NCBI RefSeq assembly: GCF_000189635.1
Contig: NW_002475958.1
Coordinates: 1-64,000 of the forward strand
Reading direction: 5' to 3'
Length of the DNA stretch: 64,000 bases
DNA from: Tetrahymena thermophila SB210
Taxonomy: Eukaryota > Ciliophora > Oligohymenophorea > Hymenostomatida > Tetrahymenidae
Shown: piece by piece, positions 1-12,599 of the stretch
Position numbering within the stretch: position 1 is the stretch's first letter
Layout of the letters: each line of letters opens with the position of its first letter
Program-made: the position numbers and the translations under genes
The notes under the pieces: model-generated
Told to the model about the DNA's origin: nothing
Database searches by the model: none
Seen by the model: only the letters and a program-made list of their open reading frames with translations

Positions 1-21
1 CCCCAACCCCAACCCCAACCC
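1..21. repeat. Macronuclear telomere (CCCCAA repeats)
   Basis: Three perfect CCCCAA units followed by CCC, directly at the window start, then T-rich unique sequence. This C4A2 strand orientation is what the left end of a Tetrahymena macronuclear chromosome looks like. The array is short because the assembly keeps only part of it. It marks the sequence as macronuclear, not germline, so no internal eliminated sequences are expected. Confidence 0.95.
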
Positions 22-520
22 TTTTTTGTTTAATTTAATTACAAACATGAAAAAAATTATTTACTTTAAAATAAATAAATTTTTTATCAATTAAGTTTCT
101 TATTTAGAAAAATTCTAATTCAAGTGTTTCCATAAGTTGATAACTCTAATTTTTATAACTTTTTTGTTTATTTTCAAAAATTTTTACAACATATTTAAAA
201 AAAATTGATAAAAGGAATGGTATTGATATATAAATATTTATAATATTTTTAAAGCTAATTTGTTATATGAAATTTGAATCTACCAAATAATTTCAAGATT
301 TTAAAAGTTTTTGTCAAAAATTTTGATTTAACAATCAGCAGATAAGTAAAAAAAAATTCGTTATTAAATTTGAAAGCATTTAATTTTAAAATGAGATTGG
401 AAATTCAAAAATAAAACAAAAAATATCAGTGATATATGCTTATATCTTTTAAAAATATTAATTAGTTCAAATCAATCAAATTTGTCAAAATAAATTAAAA
501 AATTAAGATAATAAGTAAAT
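22..520. other. Subtelomeric spacer and promoter of the NEK kinase
   Basis: About 500 bases of AT-rich sequence between the telomere and the first start codon. I see no gene, no tandem satellite and no recognisable promoter motif. It should contain the 5' flank of the kinase gene. Confidence 0.6.
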
Positions 521-3500
521 ATGGAAAAGTATACTAAAATCAAAGTTGTTGGTAAAGGTAACCACTTCTTAATCACTCATATTATCAAATCTATAAACCC
601 TTCAAAAATAATTAATTATTAGGTAGTTTTGGTTATGCGGTCCTTGTTTAATCAAACACTGAAAATAACAAAAAATACTATGTGATTAAGGTATTATTGA
701 TATTACTCATAACAATATTTGAATGTTCTGATATACATTAATATTAAATAGATTATTGATATATCAAAAATGGATAGAAAACAAAGAGAAGAAGCATTGA
801 ATGAAGTTCATGTTTTGAAAGCTATGAAACATCCTTATATTATTACTTATAGAGAATCTTTTATAGAAAAAAGGTATATATATATATTTAATAGTTTTGC
901 TAATTATTATCTAACTTAATATAACAAAGGTGTTTGTGTATAATTATGGAATATGCTTAAGGGGGAGATTTGTATACGAAAATAGCAAAACAAAAAGAAA
1001 AAGGACAGCTCTTTAGCGAAAAATAAATTATAGATTGGTTTGTTCAAATGGCTTTGGCAATAAAACACGTTCATGATCGAAAAATTCTACACAGAGATTT
1101 AAAGACGCAAAACATATTTTTGAATGCAAAGGGAGATATAAAAATAGGTATGCTGTTAATGAACTTTAAATAAAATATTTTTTTGTTTTCTCACGCATGC
1201 TTGCTCTTTAAAAAAACTTTAAATCAATTAAAAGCTAGAGTTTTTTTAAAACAACACTAATTAAAATAAATATTTAATTTAAGGTTTGAATTCAAATATA
1301 AAAACTAATTTATTTCTTCAAACAACTAATTTTTTTTCTAACGTAAAATTTTAAAGGTGATTTTGGTATTGCTAGAGTTCTTTAGCATACATATGACTGC
1401 GCAAAAACAGCTATAGGTACTCCCTACTATTTAAGCCCAGAAATTTGTTAAGAAAAACCCTACAATCAAAAATCAGACATTTGGTCTCTTGGATGTATCT
1501 TATATGAAATGACTACTTTAAATCATGCATTTGATGCTAACAGTATAATAATATTTTAATTTAAAATAGCATAAAATATTTTTCAACCAATAACATTAGG
1601 TATGAAAGGTTTAGTTTTGAAAATTTTAAGAGGAACATATCCACCAATTCCAGAGTAATACTCTTAAGATTTAAGAGATCTAATTTCAGAAATGCTTATC
1701 AAAGATCCCACATAAAGGCCATCTATTCGCAAAATTTTGGAAAAAGATTTTTTAAAGGTAAATTATTTGGATAAACAAACAAAGAAGTGATTATTAAAAA
1801 TTATTAAATTTAGAATCGTATCAGTGAATTATTCTCAAATACATTACAAAGAAATGATCCTTAGTCAGGAGCTCAAATTTTGGAAATCAGAAATCCTGCA
1901 GATTAAATTTCTCAATAAAACGACTAGTAAGAGTTAGAAAAATAAAAGTAACTAATAAATAAATTAAACATTTTTATTAAATTATTAAAATTTTTTATTG
2001 AAAAATTAATTTAAAAAAAACAGAGAACAACAAATAAATGAGAATTTTAAAAAGCTTGACTAAAATCCAAAAGTTGAATTACCTTAGTAAAAACCTAGTT
2101 CTAGCTTACTCAAAAAAGATGGTCAAACTGACTCATCATCACAGTTTGCAAAACCAATTCCTATGTAATAATAACCAAGCTTGCAATCGTTTTAATAATA
2201 ATAACAATCATAAATTCAACTATAACAGTAATAATAATAATCACAAATTAATTCAGGGTTGTTCTAAGCAGGGTCATAATTCAGCTCTAAAAACCCTTCT
2301 TAACAGTCATCATAGTCTTAATTAACCTTGCTTCAAAAAAGCTAACTTTAGTAACAATAATAGCAGTAATAAAAATAGTAATAACAATAATAATCAATTA
2401 CAAAGAGTCCTATGGATTCTATATAAAAGTCTCAAATACTTCCATAATAATCTTATTTTATAAATAAAAGTCCTTTGAGAGGCTAATATTCATCTTAATA
2501 ATAAAATAATAGCATAAACAATAGCAACAATAATAGTTTTAACAAAGAAAATTTTAATAGAGGATCTTCTCCTTACCGTTAATTTGGAATGAATAATTAA
2601 GTGTAAAGCTAAGATAATACAAGCAACAGTATAAACACAAGCAATAGCTATTTAACTATGCTGAATAAAATTAACAGCTAATAGCCTTCATAAATGTAAT
2701 CAAAAGAGAATAGTATTATTTCTAAGCCAGGCAGCTAAAATTTAATTAATGAAAACTTAAAATACATCACTGATAAATATAAAGAAGGATAGAATTAAAC
2801 TCCATCCTCAAGTATTCCAAACAGCAATAATTCAAGTATTATAAAAGAAGCTCTTAAAGTGAATAATAATGTTACAAACATTTCTGTTAATAATGTAATT
2901 ACATAATCAGATAATACAAGTAGCTAGAATATTTTAAATAAAATTGAGAAAAAATCATTGCTTCCTTAATCTGGTAGCTAACTTGCTATTAAACCAACAC
3001 TTTCTCCTTTTGGCACCAATAATAATAGTGCTGTTAGCAGCAATTAGATTTCTAAAAAACCTTCTTAAGTCAATATTGCTGCCCCTAATATGATTAATGG
3101 AAATTAAAGAGGAGATGACGATGAAAGTAATTATTTGATTAAATAAATTAATAATAATTTATTTTTTTTTTAATTTTAAAATAATATTTTATTCAAAATA
3201 GCTTTAGAAGAATAAGGATACGGATATTTACTATAGTCTATTTAAGATTGTTTAGCTAACAAACCATCAAATTCAAAGTAAAAAGATGAGGAGGAAGAAA
3301 ATTTCGGAGATTAATAATTCTAAATTTTCCCAAAGTAATAAATAATATTTTATTGTTAATTTGTTAATAAATATTAAATATTTTTAATTTTAGGTTCTTG
3401 CAAATTGATGGAAAACCATTTATTGTACCTGGTATATCAAATAAAGATACAACTGGCTCTAAAATTGAGGCACTAAGGTACTACTTAGAAAAAGAAATAG

Positions 3501-3708
3501 GAGTTGATTAATTTATGGAAGTATATAGACTTATAATAGAAGTAATTTAATTTTTTTGAGTTTTAATTAATTTAGAAACTTTATAAAATAGAATTAAAGT
3601 AATGACGATAATAAGTAGATAACTAGGTTGATAGGTGAGAAAAAAGTTAAATTCTTACCATTAATTTATTAACTAATAGTTTGTGAAGAAAGCTATTATG
3701 GAAATTGA
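521..3708 (+). CDS. NIMA-related (NEK) serine/threonine kinase with Gln-rich tail
   Basis: Multi-exon kinase; early introns include 558-622, 691-751, 874-929, 1148-1356 and 1543-1599, and the last is 3542-3591. The catalytic domain fills the first ~270 residues: Gly loop GKGSFGYAV, Lys in YYVIK, catalytic HRDLKTQN (near 1090), DFG in GDFGIARV (near 1357), activation segment GTPYYLSPE, then DIWSLGC. These are NEK-family features; NEKs act at basal bodies, cilia and in the cell cycle. A tail of several hundred residues follows, with long poly-Gln runs encoded by TAA/TAG/CAA, also rich in Ser and Asn. The C-terminus ([16 protein letters not shown]... stop TGA at 3706) resembles the short C-terminal element I associate with ciliate NEKs. 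The first ATG of the open frame sits 500 bases from the telomere. Family assignment is firm; the exact subfamily is not. Confidence 0.88.
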
Positions 3709-4742
3709 AAAAGAATAAAAATTTACTAAGACAGTTAGTACTATCTATCTAAATAAATAAATAATTAACTAACTAACAAATAAACAACTAATTAATTAAT
3801 TAATAAAATAATATATTACTAATTCAATATTTTTTGGATAGGGTTAAATAATTATGCAATAAAATTTCTTATAAATATAATTAGCTGATTAATTAATTTA
3901 TATAAATAATTCTTACTTAATTCTATTTTATTATGTAGAGATTCATTATGTAATTATATATAATTAATTATAAATTTTAAAGAGTTTCATTAAATTATTA
4001 TTTTGTTTATTTTTTGTTTTTAAATTTAATATTTAATATTAGTTAAAGTTTTTTTTACACTTTCTAATTGTATGTATAGTCCAACTCTTTTGTTAATATA
4101 ACAAAGAATGGATGAATAATATTATATATTGTCATGTAAACAATTAGAGTAATACTTAATTCCATAGGGGGATTAACAAAAGAAAATAATTAATTCAACT
4201 ATTTAAAAGTATTAAGGGTTTATTATTTATGGATTATATTCGCTCACTACGGACGTCAAATATAAATTGTAAGATATTTGGTACTTTTTAAATTATTTAA
4301 GGGATAGATCATTAAAAATAAAATTTAAGAATATTATTAAAAATTTTTTAAATGACGCATAATCTTTTAATTTTAGTCAATACTTTAAGCATGCAAAAGC
4401 TGCGATTGAGCAAAGCTAGAGTTTCTAAAGGTACACATTGAAGGATATTTATTCATTTTTATTCACTTTCAGTATATAAGCCATACCAAGTTATTATATG
4501 AAGATAATTGCATAAATAACTCAGCATATTATCAATAATGAAAACCAAGAAAAAAAAAACTAGAATCTTTGCTTGATTTTGCAAACAAGAAAAAGAATAA
4601 AAGAATTACAATATAATTTCAATAATAAATTGCAAATAAAGGGGTTGAACTCAATAACAAATTTAAAAGAAAAATTAATTAATTTTCAATAAGGTAGTAA
4701 CAAAAAAGTCCACATTTGCGAAAGGATATTTTTAAAGTTAAA
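3709..4742. other. Intergenic; AT-rich with simple repeats
   Basis: No gene seen. Around 3750-3810 there are short runs of AAAT and TTAA-type microsatellite (TAAATAAATAAATAATTAAC). The last few hundred bases must carry the promoter of the carbonic-anhydrase-like gene. Confidence 0.6.
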
Positions 4743-5633
4743 ATGAATTAAAATAACTTAATGCTTATTGTAGCTTTATTTTTATTTGCTGGATTTGTTT
4801 AGGCATCAGTTGTCTATGATGAATTCAATGGTTTTGATTACAAAGATTATGGTGCTAATTGGACCTGGGAATAAGTAAAGACATGCTCTACTTCATAAGT
4901 TCAAAGTCCTATTGACTTATTATCTTCTGATCGTAATTCAACTGCTCCTAACTAGTATATGTTTGCTCGTTATGAAACCAGTAAAATGCTTGTCCGTAAA
5001 TTCAATACAACTATTGTTATGACAGCTGTAAATGATGATGGATTAGGATATTTATACTACATTACCACTCTTAATGTTGCTGGTACTTTCCGTCTAGATA
5101 ACATTCGTTTTAGAACTCCTGCAGAGCACACTATCAATGGATATTAGGCTGATATGGAGGTATAACTTTTCCATTTGTATGGATTTAAGAAGCCTGTTAA
5201 TGATAAGGTTGTAGTTGCTCTTCTTTTTAAAATAGACGATAAGGCTCCTTTAGATCCTTTGCTTGAATAAGTAATCAATACCAAACACAATGAAACTACT
5301 TCATAAGAAATCGATATTAGCAGATATTTAACAATGGATAGCTTTTAAATGAACTATTTCTATTACGCAGGTTCTCTTACTTATCCTTATTGCTCTGGCT
5401 CTTACAACTGGGTTGTTATTGATTAATTCTTTTACGCTCCATCCTCTTAAATTAATGCTATTCATTAGGCTTATCAAAATACTGCAGGTGGTTTAATATT
5501 AAAAGGAAATTACAGAAAAACTCAAAACAGAACAGGTAGATATGTAAGATATAATGGTGACGCCACAAACCCTCAAGCTATTTCAAATTTACATCCTTAA
5601 AAGAAGAAGGGTATTTTGAATATAGATTTATGA
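4743..5633 (+). CDS. Secreted alpha-carbonic-anhydrase-like protein, zinc ligands missing
   Basis: Intronless, 296 residues. The N-terminus (MNQNNLMLIVALFLFAGFVQA) is a clear signal peptide, so the protein should enter the secretory pathway. Alpha-CA landmarks: NWTWEQVKTC and QSPIDL near residue 40-60, EHTINGYQADMEVQLFH near 135-150, GSLTYPYCSGSYNWVVI near 215-235 (compare the family GSLTTPPC...W.V). In active alpha-CAs the zinc is held by the two His of HFHWG and the first His of ELHLVH. Here the matching stretches read RFRTPA and EVQLFH, so Arg, Arg and Gln appear to occupy those positions. By analogy with CA-related proteins it probably cannot hydrate CO2 and may act in binding or structure. 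The fold call is strong; loss of catalysis is inferred from a by-eye alignment. Confidence 0.85.
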
Positions 5634-6899
5634 AAATGAAAACATTTTATCTGATAAAACCATACCAATAAACAAACAAGCATATTAAAAAATTTATTCA
5701 TGAAAGATAATGTTTTGAAATTAGAAGAGTATTTTTTAATACAAAAAATATTTTAGTCTATAATAAACAATATGAGAAATTGGTTTAAATTAATTAACTC
5801 TACATACAAAATATTTCAAGATGTTAGCTTTATGGTAATAGTATATATACATTTGAATTCATAATAAATTTTCATTTCTTTTAAAAAAATCTGTAAAATT
5901 GTTTTATAGCAATTCAATAAAATCAATTTTAAATCTTACCAAAATTTATACAAAATTAATTTAACTAAATTAAAAATTTATTTGAAAATATATTATTTTA
6001 TTAAGAAATAAAAGAAAATGCTTGTATTCTTTATTATTCAAACCCTAAAAAAAACTAAAAAAGGAGATATATTTGATTTTTTATAATATTATTTAAGCCA
6101 AGTAAAACATCTAAAATAAATTCTTCATTTTTAAAATTTTGAGTTTTTTTCAAATTAAAATTCATAGTCTCTTTAAACTGTTTAAAAAATTTTTTAAAAC
6201 ATATTTTAGTAATAAAATTCAATCGAAAAGCATAATCATTAAATAAATATCTATATAGTATATCCTCATTTTAAATTTTAATAGAATTCTCTAAAACATA
6301 TTTTAAAAACAAATATTATCTATAAAATAGTTTTTTAACTTAACTCAAATCAATTAAAATTTTAGGAAAATTCATAAAAAATTAGTTAAACTAATTTAAA
6401 TATAGAAATAATACATATATATTATTAACTTAAAAAATAAATATTTGTAATTTTAATTATTTATATTTTTTGAAAAGGATTTAAAAAAGCAAACAAACAT
6501 CATTTAATATTTTTATAATATTTAGCAAAAAATCATAAGAGTTAAATTTATTACTTTAATTTGAAAGTTACAATTTTTTTATTAAACTGTTTACAAAATT
6601 AAAAAGATATATTTTAAAAATAAATGATCTCTTAAAAAATAATCATTGTAACGTTCCTATCTTTAATGCTAATCATTTTCTTTAAAAATAAACCTAACAG
6701 TATCCTTAATATTGATAAAATTTTAGATAGTTTAAAGAACTTTTAACAATTAGTTTTTAATTTAAATTTAATTAAAAAATAAAGATTAAAATGAATTTAG
6801 AAATAAATTTATTTGATATAAAATTTTTTTTATAAAAACATGAGTTTTCTTCTAAATAAATTTACAAAATTAAAAATATTTTTAAAATATAACTTTTTA
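5634..6899. other. Intergenic between convergent genes
   Basis: Very AT-rich sequence between the carbonic-anhydrase-like gene and the golgin, which point at each other. It holds their 3' ends. I see no gene or repeat array. Confidence 0.6.
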
Positions 6900-9800
6900 T
6901 CATTTGGACTCTTCTTCATCATTTGAAAGAAGGAATGAGAAGAATTTATCTGCTAAACTTTTCTATCCATTATTTTGATCTTATTATTAATTTTAAGGAG
7001 CAGATACATATCCTAATTTTTATTTCTAGATGCCAATCTTTGCTTTTTATTCTTCATTAAATTGCAAGATTGAAGACATTGTTTCTAGAATTTGCAATTT
7101 TACTTGATTACTAGAATTTGTGTCAAAGTATTAAACTAGGAAATTAGAAATTACTCTACGATCAATTTAGTATTCAGACTTTACAGCATCAGATTTTAGT
7201 TTATTTAGTAATTAATTTGTTTCATTTTTAATTAAAGCTCTTTCCTTTTCAGATTCTGCATACTTTTCTTATAAAGTGTTATACTTTTAGTTCTTTTCAT
7301 TAAAAGCACTTTCCAACTAAGCTATTTGAGCAGTCAATTCATCAACAAGTGCAATTTTTTCTTTAGATTAAGCAAGCTCTGTTCTTATTTTTTTTAGTTC
7401 AAAGTCATACTTCTTAGCTAATTATTCATTTCTTTTTTAGAAATCCTCGTGAATAGTTTATAAGCTTGAAAGACTTTCTTCCAAGGCTTAAATTTGGCTA
7501 TCTTTTTCTTAGATCAGCATTATCAAATCACTACCCTGATTTGCCTTTTCTTCAAGTTAAGCTTTGCTTTATTCTAAGTCTTAAATATCATGAAGAATTT
7601 TAGCATTTAATTCTTTTTAAGCTGTATTCTCTGATATTAATTATTCATTTTTCTGTTTTAGCAACTAAACTTTTTCCTACAAGTTTGCTAATTCTGTTCT
7701 TTTATCAGCATCTGATGAAGAGATTTCAATTTGGAGATCTTTAAATGCTGCTTCTTTTTTCTAAATAGTCTATTTTTGAAGAGCTATAATATCGCTATAT
7801 TCTTAGACTTGTCTTTCTAGCTTTTCTGCAGCCTTTATTTTAGAATTAAGTTACTTTATGTCATCTTAACTCTTATTAAATTGCTCTAACAACTTATTGT
7901 ATCTTTGCTTTTCTTAATTTTTGACATTATTTATTTAGTTTTAGTAATGCTCAGAAATTAAATTTCTTGATTCCAATAAGAACTTTTAAAATTCTTTCAT
8001 GATGTCTGGACTAGTATTTTTAATACATTCAGTAATGGCGTTAACTTAACTCTAAATATTGGCATTATCTAGTTAATTAGATAAAGCTGAATAGCTATCA
8101 ATAATCATGTTAATTAATTCTCTATTTCCTCTCTTTAGAGCCTCTATATTTTTTTGGTTTTTCTCATTTAACTTTACCATGTTTGAACTGTCTAATTAAG
8201 ATTTCTTTTACAACTCTGCTTGTTCTTCCTAATGTTATTACTATATTCTAATTAGTTAATCTTCCAACTATTTAGCCTCCTTCTCTTTTCTATTATAGCT
8301 TTCTTATAATCCATCCACAACTGTCTTGTGCTCTTAACTTATTTATGCAATCTATTTTTCATTTTCTTCAATTTACTTTTGACTATCTGATAATTACTGC
8401 TTGAGTAAAGTAATTTCTTATATCAATTAATTTTATGATTCTTATTGCTAACTTTCTTTTTCTTTCTACAACTCATCTTTCTCTCTTTGCAACTCATCCT
8501 TTTGTTTTTATAGTTCTTCTAATTTTAACACTTAATCTGATATTTAAGAAGTTAATGAATTAATTTAAGAGTCTTTTTCGGAATGAGATTATAAATTATC
8601 TTCCTTATGCTAAATGAGTTCCTTTAACTATTCTTCTTATTAGCTAATTTAAGTTTAAAGCAGCTTAATTGCTTCATCTTTTTGTGACAAAGAAGAGTTT
8701 TAAGATTCTTATTAATTTTGTTTTTCAGTTAAATGAGAATTAAGCTCACATTCTAACTATTCTATTTTTTATTTTAATAATGGAATTTATGTTTCTAAAT
8801 TACTTATTTAATCTTTTTTTTCTTGCAATTATTATTCTAATTACTTAATTTGATCTCTCTTTTACTCAGATTCACATTGAAGCTATTAAATATATTCTCT
8901 TACCAAAATTCTATTATTATCAACTGTAATGTACTTTTCATCTTCTAATTTTACATTATACTCTTCTTCTTTAATCTTTATCTGCTAAGTTAACTCTTAT
9001 TCCTGTTGACTAAGATTTTATTTTAGCTATTCAGTTTATTGTTAGAATTAATCTTTCAAATTTTGAACTTCTTCAATTTAGTCTGCATTTAACTTTTTAA
9101 TTTAAGCCTCATGGTTCTGTTTCAGTTCATTATTTTCAGATTATAATTTTTGGCTTATCAATTCATATTCTTATTTAATTTGATTTATTTAGGCATTAAG
9201 CTCTTCTTGAATAGATGATTGAGTTGAACTGTCCTTTTTAAGTTATTAATATTTTTTTTCTGTTTCTGTCTTTTCTGTTTCAAGTTTTTAAATGGCTTCA
9301 TCCTTTTACTATACTTGGATATTTAGTTCTTTTATATTATTCTCTAACTTTTCTAGTGCTTCTTTCTTTTTTGAAGATAATTTTTCCATTCTTTTTTCAA
9401 AGTCTTTCTTGGATTTATTAGATTCCTCTTCTAATTTATTGTAACTATCTTTCAAATTATTAAATTATTGAATTTATTCTTCTAAATTTTTCATAATTTT
9501 CTTAATTTCCTCTTCTTTAGCCTATATATCTTTCTGATGATCTTTTATATTTTGTTTCAATTCAAAATTTTCATCACTAAGTTTTGTTCTCTCCTCGTTG
9601 AGTTTAGCAATTTCGTCAGATATACCTTAGCCTTCCTTTGATAATGACTCTTATAATTTTTGTATGTCTTATTTGTGTTTTTCTATAATTTCTCCTCTTT
9701 CTACATTAAATTATTCTTTTACTTCGTGGGCATGTCTTTTTAACTCTTCAATCTCCTCTTCTAATTTTTGTTTCAAAGAAGAAGAATCATTAGTAATATT

Positions 9801-11726
9801 TTGTTCTTTCTGCTTAAGCTTGTTTATCATATCTTCGTTCTCTTCTATCGTATCTTTAAGTTTTTAAACCTTCTCTTCTAATTCTCTTTATTCAGCTTAT
9901 AGTTTGGTAATTTATTCTTTTTATTAGTTAATTTCATTAACTTAATGCTCATTTTTCTAAATAAGTGAATGCTTTTCTTGGCCTTACTTTTATTCATTTT
10001 CTTAAAGCTAAACTATTTAATTCTATAACTCAATATTTTTTTATTAAACGTTAACCAATTCTTAAATTTATTAAGAAAGACTGTGATTTTTATTTTCCTA
10101 ATCTAATAATTTTTTAGTTCCCTCATTTATTTGAGCTGTCATTTCTTATAATTAATTTTACAAATCAGTTACTTCCTATTGTTTTTAAGCAAGAATTTCA
10201 TTCTACTTGTTCTATACTTAATCTAGCTATTATTTTAAATTTGCTATTTCTTCACTTTCTTTTTGTAATTAAGAAATTTAATCATTTAATGAAGCTTCTT
10301 TGTTAATCTATTATTATAGTTGCTCTTTTAACTATTAGATTTCGAGACTATATTTTTATATTTCTTCTTACAATTATGAAATTTAAGCATCTTTTTAACC
10401 ACAAATTTCATTATATTTATTTTCAAGCTGTTCTTTTAATGCATTTTTTTCTGATTCTAATTTATCCTCAATCTCTTGGCTGTTTTATTTATTTTACATA
10501 GACTCTTCATAATTTTACTTGCTAACCTTAAGTTCAGAGTTTAAGTTTTCTATCTAAACTTACATTTCAGCTATTTGCTTATTTTATTCTTCTGTTTTAA
10601 GTTATAACTATTATTTCTCTTCTTTAGCAACTTCTTTTTCTGTTTCTTTTTATTGCATCAAGCTATTCAGTTCTTCAATCTTTTTGTTCAAATGGTCAAT
10701 ATTTTAATTCTCATTTGAAGCTTAAGCTTTAAGTTTTTTAAGAGCTTCACTCAGTTAGTCATTTTGCTATGTTAATTAATTTATTTATTCAGACTTATTA
10801 AGAAGCTACTATTCTAAATTTTTGACAATATTCTCTTATTCTTTTAAAAGCTTATCTGAATCTGATACACTTTTTTTGATATTCTAAAATCTCTCTTACC
10901 ATTCATTGTTATCTTCGACAGTTTTAAGCAGCTCATTGGTTTTCTGAATAAGGTTTTCTTCATTTCTTTTAACTTCTTATTATAAAGATTGAATCAGTTT
11001 TTCTTGAGACTGCTATTTTTCTTGCAGTTCTTTCTTCTCTACAACTATATAGGCTTCTTATTCTTCTATAATTTTTCTGACTTCAGCGTATAAGCTATTT
11101 GACTTTTCTAATTAAACTTTTAACGTTTCATAGTCTTCTTTTTAAACAAAAAGCTATAAAATATTATCATAATTGAATTCCTCATTTTATTGCATCAAAT
11201 CTTTCTCATCATAGTCGACATTGAAAATAGTTTTCAATTAGTCTTTCTAATCTTTTGGAATATCATCTCCTAAATTTTCATCTATAAGCTTAACTACTCT
11301 TTCGTGTATCTTTATAACGATTTGTTACTTTACCTTTTCTATAAATTTCATCATATTTTCTTTTAAAATAGTATTGACCATAGAAGTGATTTTTTTCTTT
11401 TAATCTTCAGGAGTACTATTTTAGAGAGGTTCACTTAAGCTTTTTTCTATTTGTTTGAGCTATTAAATGTGATCTAATAATAATTTTTCTTTTTATTAAT
11501 CTTTAAAGTCTTCTTATTTGTTCTTATTAGTTTGTGATTATTACTATTATTGCTATTGCTATTGAGATCTTTATTGGTTCTAAGGAGTACTATTTGCAGG
11601 AGACTACCCTGTTAATCCTTTCAATTAAGCTTGATTTTGTTAGTCTATTTCGCTACCAATCTACTAAACAAGGTCTTTTGCCTTGTTAGTTAAATTTTTT
11701 CCTTTCTCTAAAAGACTGCTAAACAT
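6900..11726 (-). CDS. Giant coiled-coil golgin with GRIP-like C-terminal domain
   Basis: One uninterrupted frame of 1,608 residues, from ATG at 11724-11726 to TGA at 6900-6902. The N-terminus (MFSSLLEKGKNLTNKAKDLV) is a short amphipathic start like those of golgins, followed by a Gln/Ser-rich linker. The bulk is Lys/Glu/Gln/Leu-rich and has the composition of a nearly continuous coiled coil. Near residues 1,510-1,560 the sequence DRRVISNFLVQYFD... ILETMSSILQFNEEQKAKIG matches the helical pattern of GRIP/GRAB-type domains (paired aromatic/Leu helices ending in LLxFxxEE), which bind Arl1/Arf GTPases and place golgins on trans-Golgi membranes. A ~45-residue tail ends in acidic DEEESK. The role is therefore probably a Golgi or endosomal vesicle tether. 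The coiled coil is plain from sequence; the GRIP-like call is by motif only. Confidence 0.8.
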
Positions 11727-12599
11727 ACTTTTTAATATTTTATATTAAGATATTTTATGTAAATATCAATTAATTATATTTATGACGTTTCTTATAGAGT
11801 TTAATAAGCTGCTTCCAAATATAAATCAATCAATCAGGCAAGAATGAATGAATGTATTATTGATAAATTAATTAATTTGCTTTTTACACATTCTTAACAT
11901 AGATAGTATCAAATCTTATTCTTCTTATCTCACACTTGTTTTACTATCTTTAAAGATAATAGAGATTGAAAAAAGGATATTTATTCATTTTCTATTTTAT
12001 TTAGCAAATAATAAATATTAATTAATACTATAAAATCTAAATAAAAATTTTTTTTAAATTAAAAGAATTCTAGAATCATATCATTAACTAACTATCAACT
12101 GAACTAATGATGCTATTTTGGAATACTGAATCAACCATTTTTATTTTAAGTTATAATTTTCTCAAAACTCACAAAAAAATTAAATATTAAAATGTATGCT
12201 TTTTATTCTTAAAAAAATAAAAGCTTTCTAAGTAAATTATAAAAAATTCTTTTTTAAAAATTAATGTGAATAAAAAACTTACTTACTATCTACACACACA
12301 TAGATAAATTAGTAATTAGGGAGAGTTAATTATATTTGGAATGGATTTATAATAATAAATACATATATAATAAGTAGGCTAGAAATGAATTAATAAGAAA
12401 ATTAACTTAAAATATTAATTACTATATAAAAGGATTTACAAATCAAAATTAACTCTTATTATAATTTTTGTTAAAAAAGTAAGTAAGTTTTAATGTCATA
12501 ATTTTTGTGCAGATAGCAATCAATATAATTTATTGAGCTAGATCAAGATGCGCAAAAATATTTGCTTAAAATGATACTATTTTTATATCTTTTAGTTTT
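11727..12599. other. Intergenic, golgin promoter side
   Basis: Lies between the 3' end of the CK2 gene and the start of the golgin gene, both on the minus strand, so it includes the golgin promoter. No gene or RNA seen. Confidence 0.6.

Noticed and set aside
3572..3631. Alternative 3' end of the NEK gene using a 35-base intron and a TGA near 3629
   Set aside because: Extending the intron to 3591 gives a longer frame ending in the conserved-looking [11 protein letters not shown] segment.
9664..9867. Plus-strand frames opposite the golgin coding sequence
   Set aside because: They are antisense shadows of a coiled-coil gene; their Phe/Ser/Leu-rich translation is the complement of Lys/Glu codons.
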